Of a stretch of 8,961 bases of DNA, positions 1-5,271 are shown one piece after another. The notes below the pieces were generated by a model. The model saw only the letters and a program-made list of their open reading frames with translations, searched no databases and was not told where the DNA came from. Position 1 is the stretch's first letter; every line of letters starts with the position of its first letter. Source of the DNA: Flavobacteriaceae bacterium. GTDB lineage: Bacteria > Bacteroidota > Bacteroidia > Flavobacteriales > Flavobacteriaceae. Location of the stretch: positions 1 to 8,961 of the forward strand of contig JABHBC010000210.1 of the NCBI GenBank assembly GCA_018674025.1. Reading direction: 5' to 3'. The position numbers and the translations under genes were made by a program.

Positions 1-44
1 ATATTTCAAGCCAAATTAATTTAATTTATTGATAATAAACTTTA
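1..44. repeat. Direct repeat, copy 1 (inside rng frame)
   Basis: This copy matches 904-947 in the same orientation with two differences (position 11 C versus T at 914; position 34 A versus T at 937). It replaces the expected continuation of rng and supplies the stop codon at 16-18. It starts at the first base of the window, so its true left limit is unknown. The difference at 34 could be native rng sequence, in which case the copied part is 1-33 with one mismatch and the join lies in shared bases around TAAAGTTTAT. Confidence 0.8.
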
Positions 45-285
45 AATATGTAGGAAGTTTAGGTCCTAAATCATGATAATGTAAAAAACCATCTTTGTGA
101 TATCCTACATTTACAAAAGCAGCATTTAGTCCAGGAATGGACTTTCTTATTTTGGCAATAAAAATATCACCAACACTATATTTACTACTTTCTTTATCTT
201 TTTGAAACTCTATTAATTTTCCATCTTTAAGTAAGGCAAAATCAACAATATTTGAACTAGAACGTATTATTAGTTCTTTATTCAT
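16..285 (-). CDS. rng: Ribonuclease G (RNase E/G family), N-terminal fragment, frame interrupted at window edge
   Basis: RNase E/G is an endoribonuclease for rRNA maturation and mRNA turnover, usually about 500 residues in Flavobacteria; only 89 codons are open here. The start MNKELIIRSSSNIVDFALL and the S1-domain segment from about residue 38 (VGDIFIAKIRKSIPGLNAAF, then VNVGYHKDGFLHYHDLGP) are characteristic of the family. The match ends near residue 83 (LKFI); homologues continue through the rest of the S1 domain and into the catalytic domain, but here INKLN and a TAA stop follow. Residues 82-89 lie inside a 44-bp segment repeated at 904-947, so the stop belongs to foreign or duplicated sequence, not to a natural end. 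The gene may be really disrupted, or the window may begin at a chimeric junction. The start at 285 is preceded by an A-rich stretch without Shine-Dalgarno. The family call is firm; the state of the gene is not. Confidence 0.85.
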   Translation of the reverse strand: MNKELIIRSSSNIVDFALLKDGKLIEFQKDKESSKYSVGDIFIAKIRKSIPGLNAAFVNVGYHKDGFLHYHDLGPKLPTYLKFIINKLN

Positions 286-298
286 AAAGTTATTTTTT

Positions 299-319
299 AT
301 TTATGCATATAGCATAAAT
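299..319 (-). promoter_or_regulatory. Perfect 8-bp hairpin in the rng leader
   Basis: ATTTATGC and GCATAAAT form a perfect 8-bp inverted repeat around a 5-base loop, ending 13 bases before the rng start codon. On the rng-sense strand it is followed by A-rich sequence, not by a T-tract, so it does not look like a terminator. It would sit in the rng 5' leader. A regulatory role is inference; RNase E of Escherichia coli is autoregulated through its leader, but that leader is not similar. Confidence 0.4.
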
Positions 320-412
320 TGATTATTAATTTTAATGTGAGTCGACAAATTCATGAATACGAAATTGATGATCGTAAATTTTACATGAATTATATTTCAA
401 TGAACTTGATAA

Positions 413-440
413 AAGAAGTAATAATTAATTATTTCTTCTT
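413..440 (-). terminator. Hairpin overlapping the stop of the small basic gene, possible weak terminator
   Basis: Arms 413-424 and 429-440 are complementary at 11 of 12 positions (the T-T clash is 419/434) around a TTAA loop. On the minus strand the stem begins in the last lysine codons of the 29-residue gene, includes its TAA stop, and is followed by a T-rich run (CTTCTTTTATC). It could end transcripts coming from HU. The stem has only two G-C pairs, so it is weak, and it may partly reflect the AAG/AAA codons. Confidence 0.35.
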
Positions 441-518
441 GTGACGATTAGCTCTACGTCTTTTTTTACGTTTATGCGTAGCTACCTTGTGTCTTTTTCT
501 TTTTTTACCACTTGGCAT
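429..518 (-). CDS. Very short Lys/Arg-rich protein (29 aa), probable ribosome-associated peptide
   Basis: A complete frame ATG (518) to TAA (429) encodes 29 residues, starting MPSGKKRKRHKVATHKRKKR and ending RRANRHKKK. Eighteen residues are Lys or Arg and three are His, and there are no acidic residues, which is the composition of tiny ribosomal proteins that thread through rRNA. From memory, near-identical peptides occur in Bacteroidetes, often next to HU and RNase G genes and annotated as hypothetical or loosely as ribosomal. It does not resemble the Thermus bTHX sequence. It lies 36 bases after the HU stop on the same strand with no promoter box of its own that I can see, so co-transcription with HU is likely. 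Being a real gene is well supported; the ribosomal role is inferred from composition and context. Confidence 0.8.
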   Translation of the reverse strand: MPSGKKRKRHKVATHKRKKRRRANRHKKK

Positions 519-554
519 AAATTTTTGTTTTTTAAATTAATATTTATAAAGTAA

Positions 555-845
555 TTATCTAACCTGAACTTTAGATTTCACACCTTCTAAAAATGTTTTA
601 GCAGGCTTAAAAGCAGGAATATTATGAGCAGGTATTTTAATCGTAGTATTTTTTGATATATTTCTGCCGGTTTTTTCAGCTCTAGTTTTAACTATAAAAC
701 TTCCAAATCCTCTTAAATATACATTTTCACCATTTTCAAGAGAACTTATAACCTCTTTCATGAATGATTCTACTGTTGCTTGAACATCTGCTTTTTCAAT
801 TCCCATTTTTTGAGAAACATTTGATACAATTTCAGCTTTTGTCAT
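555..845 (-). CDS. HU/IHF-family DNA-binding protein
   Basis: This small basic protein dimerises, bends DNA and compacts the nucleoid. The 96 residues match the usual length of 90-100. The N-terminal helices (MTKAEIVSNVSQKMGI) are followed by the GFGSF turn at 46-50, the arm motif GRN at 60-62, and IPAHNIPAFKPAK near 71-83, all hallmarks of the family. The arm-tip proline seen in many HU/IHF proteins after GRN is replaced by Ile (GRNISKN), so DNA kinking by proline intercalation may differ; I recall this variant as common in Bacteroidetes. It is transcribed away from mutY, with a good -7 box at 881-888, and probably forms an operon with the 29-residue gene downstream. HU and IHF subunits cannot be told apart reliably here, so no symbol is given. 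Confidence 0.93.
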   Translation of the reverse strand: MTKAEIVSNVSQKMGIEKADVQATVESFMKEVISSLENGENVYLRGFGSFIVKTRAEKTGRNISKNTTIKIPAHNIPAFKPAKTFLEGVKSKVQVR

Positions 846-880
846 TTATTTTATCTGTTTTTTATATTTTTCAACGCCAG

Positions 881-912
881 CAAATATATGTATTTTATTA
901 TCAATATTTCAA
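881..912 (-). promoter_or_regulatory. Bacteroidetes-type promoter for the HU gene
   Basis: On the minus strand, TATATTTG (881-888) matches the Bacteroidetes -7 consensus TAnnTTTG exactly. A TTG at 910-912 lies 21 bases upstream, within the usual range for the -33 element. This would place transcription start about 30 bases before the HU start codon. The -33 triplet falls inside the repeated segment 904-947. The assignment is by consensus only. Confidence 0.55.
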
Positions 913-947
913 GTCAAATTAATTTAATTTATTGATTATAAACTTTA
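904..947. repeat. Direct repeat, copy 2 (HU/mutY intergenic region)
   Basis: This copy agrees with 1-44 at 42 of 44 bases in the same orientation. It is non-coding AT-rich sequence between the divergent HU and mutY genes and contains the presumed -33 element of the HU promoter. As this position makes sense as native intergenic DNA, it is the likely original and the copy in rng the derived one. Confidence 0.8.
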
Positions 948-972
948 TTTTTACTCTCAATCCTCTCAAAAT

Positions 973-2010
973 ATGAATTTTACCTCCCAAATTGATAATT
1001 GGTATACTAAAAATAAAAGAGATCTTCCGTGGAGAAAAAATAAAGACCCATATTCCGTTTGGCTCTCTGAAATAATACTTCAGCAAACACAAATACAACA
1101 GGGGCTTCCGTATTATATAAAATTTATTAAAAAATACCCTGATGTATCTTCTTTGGCCATTGCAAATGAGCAAGAAATTTTAAAACTTTGGCAAGGACTA
1201 GGGTATTACTCTAGAGCTAGAAATCTACATAAAACTGCAAAAATTATTGTCAGTGATTATAAAGGAATTTTTCCTAAAACATTTCTGCAGCTATTAAAAC
1301 TTCCAGGGATTGGTAAATACACAGCAAGCGCAATCTCTTCAATTTGTTTTGAAGAAAAACAAGCTGTTTTAGATGGAAATGTTTTTAGGCTACTCTCTAG
1401 ATATTTTGGTATTGATATTCCAATTAATTCCTCAAAAGGAATAAAGGCATTTGAAAAGTTATCTTATAATCTCTTGCCAAAAATTAATATTGGAGATTAT
1501 AACCAAGGATTAATGGACTTTGGTTCTACAGTATGTAAACCAAAAATGGCTAAGTGCGATATATGTATTCTTCAAGATGGTTGTATTGCTTTTGGCAATA
1601 AAACAACTTACTCACTTCCTGTTAAGATTAAAAAACATAAAGTTTTAACTAAGCATTTTAATTTTATAATACTTATTGATTCTTATAATAACACTAAAAT
1701 TGAGCAAAGAAACGATAAAGGGATTTGGCAGAAACTTTATCAATTTCCACTTATAATTACCAATAAAGAGCTAAATATCAATGAATTAATTAAGAATTTT
1801 AAATTATTAAACCCAATATTAACTTCAAAATATAAAGTTGAGTTAATAAATCTTAAACCAGAAATTCATAATTTAACTCATCGAAAGTTATTGATTAAGT
1901 ATTGGAAAATACAAATGGATGATTTAATCCCAAATCCAACCCCTATCAAAAACTTAGTTAATTATCCATTCCCAATTGTGCTGAGTAGATTTATTAAATC
2001 GTATTTTTGA
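973..2010 (+). CDS. mutY: A/G-specific adenine glycosylase MutY
   Basis: MutY removes adenine mispaired with 8-oxoguanine, in the GO base-excision repair pathway. The 345 residues match the family. The glycosylase domain shows E33 in SEIILQQTQ (catalytic acid), the helix-hairpin-helix LPGIGKYTASA at 110-120, and D134 in AVLDGNVFRL (catalytic Asp). The 4Fe-4S ligands C188, C195, C198 and C204 keep the C-x6-C-x2-C-x5-C spacing. The C-terminal NUDIX-like domain (about 226-345) has KGIWQKLYQFP and LTH at 301-303, equivalent to the FSH loop that reads 8-oxoguanine. All key residues are intact. The ATG at 973 gives the expected start just before the first helix; no Shine-Dalgarno is visible. It opens the plus-strand run and stands 52 bases before ssb, a pairing known from Flavobacterium gliding loci. 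Confidence 0.96.
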   Translation: MNFTSQIDNWYTKNKRDLPWRKNKDPYSVWLSEIILQQTQIQQGLPYYIKFIKKYPDVSSLAIANEQEILKLWQGLGYYSRARNLHKTAKIIVSDYKGIFPKTFLQLLKLPGIGKYTASAISSICFEEKQAVLDGNVFRLLSRYFGIDIPINSSKGIKAFEKLSYNLLPKINIGDYNQGLMDFGSTVCKPKMAKCDICILQDGCIAFGNKTTYSLPVKIKKHKVLTKHFNFIILIDSYNNTKIEQRNDKGIWQKLYQFPLIITNKELNINELIKNFKLLNPILTSKYKVELINLKPEIHNLTHRKLLIKYWKIQMDDLIPNPTPIKNLVNYPFPIVLSRFIKSYF

Positions 2011-2062
2011 AGAATTAAATAATAATTACTTAATTTATAAAAAATATTAATCAACAAAAATC

Positions 2063-2494
2063 ATGACAGGTACATTAAACAAAGTAATATTAATTGGTCA
2101 TTTAGGTGATGATGTTAAAATTCATAATTTTGAAGGAGGTGGGTGTATCGGAAGATTCCCTCTTGCAACAAATGAATCTTACACAAATAAACAAACTAAC
2201 GAAAAAGTTACCAATACTGAATGGCATAATATTGTTGTTAGAAATAAAGCTGCTGAAATTTGCCAAAAGTATTTATCAAAAGGAGATAAAGTATATGTAG
2301 AAGGAAGGATTAAGACTCGAAAATGGCAAGACGATAAAGGGATTGATAGATATTCAACAGAAGTTAATTGTCAGGAGTTTACTTTTTTAAATACTAAAAA
2401 CGAAACTAATCCATCAAATTCTAATTCATCCCCACAGATTGAGCCTAAGTCAAATGAGGATTCAACGTCAGAAAATGACGATTTACCATTTTAA
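2063..2494 (+). CDS. ssb: Single-stranded DNA-binding protein SSB
   Basis: SSB coats single-stranded DNA during replication, repair and recombination and recruits partners through its acidic tail. The OB fold covers about residues 1-110, starting GTLNKVILIGHLGDDVKI, with the family signatures NTEWHNIVV (W54) and KGDKVYVEGRIKTRKWQD (W88). A low-complexity Asn/Ser/Pro linker of about 25 residues follows, and the protein ends in DDLPF (139-143), the conserved partner-binding tip. The 143 residues are slightly short compared with Escherichia coli SSB because the linker is short. It lies between mutY and gldE, with only 15 bases before the gldE start, so the genes are probably co-transcribed. I see no strong separate promoter box in the 52 bases upstream. 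Confidence 0.96.
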   Translation: MTGTLNKVILIGHLGDDVKIHNFEGGGCIGRFPLATNESYTNKQTNEKVTNTEWHNIVVRNKAAEICQKYLSKGDKVYVEGRIKTRKWQDDKGIDRYSTEVNCQEFTFLNTKNETNPSNSNSSPQIEPKSNEDSTSENDDLPF

Positions 2495-2509
2495 TTAAAT
2501 ATTTATTAA

Positions 2510-3763
2510 TTGAGTGATCCAATTATATACTACAGTTTAATATTAGCAGTTTTACTTATTTTCTCTGGTTTGATTTCTGGTTCTGAAGTAGCCTTATTCT
2601 CATTATCTAAGTCACAGTTAAAAAAAGAAGATAAGTCTAGTTATGTTCAAATAATTCAAAAGTCACTTACTAATCCAAATAAATTACTGGCAACAATTTT
2701 AGTTGCCAACAGTTTTATAAATATTGCTATAGTAATTTTATTTACCCAAATAGGAAATGTTATATTTAAAAATATTACTTCCTCTTTCTGGCAATTTATA
2801 ATTGAAGTTGTAGTAGCTACTTTTTTGATTTTATTATTTGGAGAAATATTACCAAAAATTTATGCTAGCAGAAATAATTTAATATTTTCAAAATTTGTTA
2901 TATACCCACTTGTATTATTGGATTTTATTCTTACTCCAATTAGTTTACCAATGCAAAAGCTTTCTAATTTCATCAAAAATAAATTAAGCTTCAAAAAACA
3001 AAATATTAATCTTAACCAAATTTCATCTGCTTTAGATTTAACTAGTCCTGATGAAACAACAAAACAAGAGCAAAAAATACTTAAAGGAATTTTGTCCTTT
3101 GGTAACACCGAGACTAAAGAGGTAATGCGTCCAAGATTAGATATACATGCATACAGTAATTTGTTAAATTATGATGAAGTTTTAAAAAACACCGTAGAAA
3201 ATAACTTTTCTAGAGTTCCAGTTTATAAAGATGATTTAGATAATATTGTTGGAATATTATATGTGAAAGATTTGTTACCTTTTTTAGATAAGAAAGACTT
3301 TGATTGGCTTTCAATTTTGAGAAAACCATTATTTATTCCTGAAAACAAAAAGTTAGATGATTTAATGCAAGAGTTTCAGGAAAAAAAGATTCATTTAGCC
3401 ATAGTAGTTGATGAATTTGGAGGTACTTCTGGAGTTATTTCATTAGAAGATGTAATTGAAGAAATTGTTGGAGATATTTCTGACGAATTTGATGATGACA
3501 GTTTACTTTTTTCAAAGCTAGACAACTTTAATTATGTTTTTGAAGGTAAAACATCCATGAAAGATTTTTATAAAATCTTGAATATTGATTCAAGTCCATT
3601 TGATAAGTTTAAAGGTGACTCAGAAACATTAGCTGGGTTTATTTTAGAAATTTCACAAAGTTTCCCAAAAACAAATAGCAAGATTGTTTTTGAAAATTTC
3701 ACATTTACTATTGAATCTGTAGATAAAAAAAGAATTAAGCAAGTAAAAGTTTCAATCAAATGA
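2510..3763 (+). CDS. gldE: GldE, CNNM/CBS-domain membrane protein of the gliding cluster, TTG start
   Basis: GldE is an inner-membrane protein of the HlyC/CorC (CNNM) family linked to gliding motility; related proteins act in Mg2+/Co2+ handling, but no transport activity can be read from sequence. The CNNM/DUF21 domain (about 1-190) has several hydrophobic segments and the family motifs SGSEVALFSLS (23-33) and GEILPK (111-116). A CBS pair follows at about 205-325 (RPRLDIHAY, FSRVPVYKDD, VDEFGGTSGVISLEDVIEEI), then a CorC/HlyC-type C-terminal domain at about 335-415. The 417 residues are normal. The start must be TTG at 2510: an in-frame TAA sits directly before it (2507-2509) and the first internal ATG is codon 148, beyond most of the membrane domain. 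It overlaps gldD by four bases (ATGA), and that neighbour is what makes GldE more likely than a general CorC homologue. Confidence 0.92.
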   Translation: MSDPIIYYSLILAVLLIFSGLISGSEVALFSLSKSQLKKEDKSSYVQIIQKSLTNPNKLLATILVANSFINIAIVILFTQIGNVIFKNITSSFWQFIIEVVVATFLILLFGEILPKIYASRNNLIFSKFVIYPLVLLDFILTPISLPMQKLSNFIKNKLSFKKQNINLNQISSALDLTSPDETTKQEQKILKGILSFGNTETKEVMRPRLDIHAYSNLLNYDEVLKNTVENNFSRVPVYKDDLDNIVGILYVKDLLPFLDKKDFDWLSILRKPLFIPENKKLDDLMQEFQEKKIHLAIVVDEFGGTSGVISLEDVIEEIVGDISDEFDDDSLLFSKLDNFNYVFEGKTSMKDFYKILNIDSSPFDKFKGDSETLAGFILEISQSFPKTNSKIVFENFTFTIESVDKKRIKQVKVSIK

Positions 3764-4353
3764 ATTTTAAATTTGTTTATATTCTTCTTTTTTTATTTTG
3801 TTCATGTGAAAATGTAGAGCTACCCAAACCAAATGCATATTTACGATTAGATTTTCCATCCCCTACATATAAAGAAAATGTCTTTGAACCTAAAAGCACA
3901 ACTATAGAACTAAACACTGCATCTACACTAATTACAGATATTAAAAGTACCAGTAATGCCAATTCAGTAATTTCAAAAAGTATTTCGTACCCTCTGATAA
4001 ATGCTGAAATCAAATTAGAATATTATAATTTGAATAAAAGCAATAAATTAAATGATAGACTCAAACAATTGAGTGATTTTACATCAATACATTTAAAAAA
4101 ATCTTCAAACTCTCCAAAAATACAAGAATTTATTAACCAAAATAAAAAAGTATACGCATCAATTATCAACATTAAAGGAGATGTAACTTCTCCGTCCCAA
4201 TTTTATGCTACAGATAGTGTAAATAATTTATTAATTGGAATTTTGAATCTAAAATCAAAAACTAAATATGATTCAGTTTTGCCGGCTTTAGACTACATCA
4301 AGACTGATATTTATCATCTTATTGAATCAATTAAATGGAGTGATATTAAATGA
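3760..4353 (+). CDS. gldD: Gliding motility lipoprotein GldD
   Basis: GldD is a lipoprotein required for gliding in Flavobacterium johnsoniae and for proper function of the associated type IX secretion apparatus; its biochemical role is unknown. The short hydrophobic leader (residues 3-13) ends in FCSC, with C16 the probable lipidated cysteine because S15 occupies the -1 position; C14 is a less likely alternative. The segment LPKPNAYLRLDFPSPTY (21-37) is a recognisable GldD signature. The 197 residues match the family, which is about 190 long. The remainder is soluble and has no catalytic motif I recognise. The ATG overlaps the gldE stop and the TGA overlaps the next ATG, both as ATGA, so translational coupling across gldE, gldD and the EamA gene is likely. 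Presence of gldD alone does not prove that the cell glides. Confidence 0.92.
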   Translation: MNFKFVYILLFLFCSCENVELPKPNAYLRLDFPSPTYKENVFEPKSTTIELNTASTLITDIKSTSNANSVISKSISYPLINAEIKLEYYNLNKSNKLNDRLKQLSDFTSIHLKKSSNSPKIQEFINQNKKVYASIINIKGDVTSPSQFYATDSVNNLLIGILNLKSKTKYDSVLPALDYIKTDIYHLIESIKWSDIK

Positions 4354-5237
4354 ATATTGGAATAGAAAAAAAGTGGACTTATTTAATAGCTTTATCTTTA
4401 ATTTGGGGCAGTTCATTTATACTTATTAAAAAAAGTTTACTGGGTTTATCTGCATTACAGGTTGGTTCATTAAGAATTGTATTTTCTTCAATTATTATTT
4501 TTTTAATAGCATTTAATCGGATAAGTACTATTCCTATTAAAAAATGGAGATGGATATCTTTATCTGCTTTTGTTGGCACTTTTTTTCCTGCTTTTTTATT
4601 TGCTTACGCTGAAACTCAAATTGATAGTGCTGTAGCCTCCATTTTAAATTCCTTGGTTCCAATGAATACTGTTTTAATAGGGTTTGCTGTATTTAAAATA
4701 TCAACAACAAAAATTCAATCATTAGGAGTTTTAATTGGCTTTATAGGTACTTGTACATTGATAATCTCTGGAGCAGATTTAAATCCTGATCAAAACTATT
4801 TATACTCTGGTTTGGTAGTAATTAGTTCTGTGTTATATGCAATTAATGTTAATTTAATAAAAAAACACCTCTATGATGTAAATGCTGTTTCCATAGCTGT
4901 AGGTCAATTTGTAGTTATTTTTATTCCTTCAATTGTAGTATTATTTTATTCTGGCTTTTTTAATTTAGAATTTATAGATAATCATTTACTTTATGACTCA
5001 TTATTTTATGTATTTCTCTTATCATTTTTTGGTACGGCTATGGCAAAAATATTATTTAATAAGTTAATTCAAATTTCTTCTCCAGTTTTTGCTTCTTCTG
5101 TAACTTACTCTATGTTAGTTGTTTCTGTAATTTGGGGTATATTAGACGGAGAACTATTTAATTTTTATCAAGCAGTAGCTACAATATTAATTATTATGGG
5201 GGTTTATTTATCTAACAAAAAAAAACCCATCAATTAA
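4350..5237 (+). CDS. EamA-family (DMT superfamily) membrane transporter, substrate unknown
   Basis: This polytopic inner-membrane protein belongs to the drug/metabolite transporter superfamily, whose bacterial EamA members export amino acids or other small metabolites. The 295 residues contain about ten hydrophobic segments in two tandem EamA repeats, roughly 9-138 and 150-287. The first opens with the typical LIWGSSFILIKKSL; SILNSLVPMNTVLIG near 97-111 is the conserved Pro-containing segment, and SSPVFASSVTYSMLVVSVIWG (243-263) is its counterpart in the second repeat. The substrate cannot be deduced. The ATG overlaps the gldD stop (ATGA), so it is the last gene of the mutY-ssb-gldE-gldD run, and its TAA lies inside the terminator-like hairpin at 5220-5249. 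Coupling to gldD does not show a role in gliding. Confidence 0.88.
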   Translation: MNIGIEKKWTYLIALSLIWGSSFILIKKSLLGLSALQVGSLRIVFSSIIIFLIAFNRISTIPIKKWRWISLSAFVGTFFPAFLFAYAETQIDSAVASILNSLVPMNTVLIGFAVFKISTTKIQSLGVLIGFIGTCTLIISGADLNPDQNYLYSGLVVISSVLYAINVNLIKKHLYDVNAVSIAVGQFVVIFIPSIVVLFYSGFFNLEFIDNHLLYDSLFYVFLLSFFGTAMAKILFNKLIQISSPVFASSVTYSMLVVSVIWGILDGELFNFYQAVATILIIMGVYLSNKKKPIN

Positions 5238-5249
5238 GATGAGTTTTTT
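5220..5249. terminator. Bidirectional terminator between convergent operons
   Basis: Arms 5220-5231 (AAAAAACCCATC) and 5238-5249 (GATGAGTTTTTT) pair around a six-base loop containing the EamA stop codon. On the plus strand there is one C-A mismatch; on the minus strand the same position is a G-U wobble, so the stem is better for the M16 operon. Each strand ends the stem in at least six T. Its place between the convergent stops at 5237 and 5272 fits a shared terminator. Confidence 0.75.
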
Positions 5250-5271
5250 CTAAAAAAATAAATGTTTATTA

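Noticed and set aside
348..391. Inverted repeat AATTCATG...CATGAATT with a 28-base spacer in the rng leader
   Set aside because: Eight-base AT-rich arms with a long spacer are expected by chance in DNA of this composition, and nothing else marks it as an operator.
923..953. Promoter for mutY (TATTTTTA at 946-953)
   Set aside because: The last base deviates from TAnnTTTG and no TTG lies at 17-23 bases upstream; similarity to the rplU promoter region is limited to a short AT-rich stretch.
919..1173. Open frame of 84 codons on the minus strand overlapping the mutY start
   Set aside because: It is antisense to the well-supported mutY. Its C-terminal residues FIINKLN equal those of the broken rng frame only because both end inside the 44-bp repeat; no protein family is recognisable.
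2106..2300. Open frame of 64 codons in another frame inside ssb
   Set aside because: It lies wholly within ssb, which has an intact OB fold and DDLPF tail; low-complexity translation with no recognisable domain.
2860..3759. Two minus-strand open frames (2860-3108 and 3568-3759) inside gldE
   Set aside because: Both are antisense shadows of an intact, recognisable gldE in AT-rich DNA.
3777..4579. Two minus-strand open frames (3777-4013 and 4379-4579) inside gldD and the EamA gene
   Set aside because: They are antisense to genes with clear family signatures and have no promoter, start context or domain of their own.
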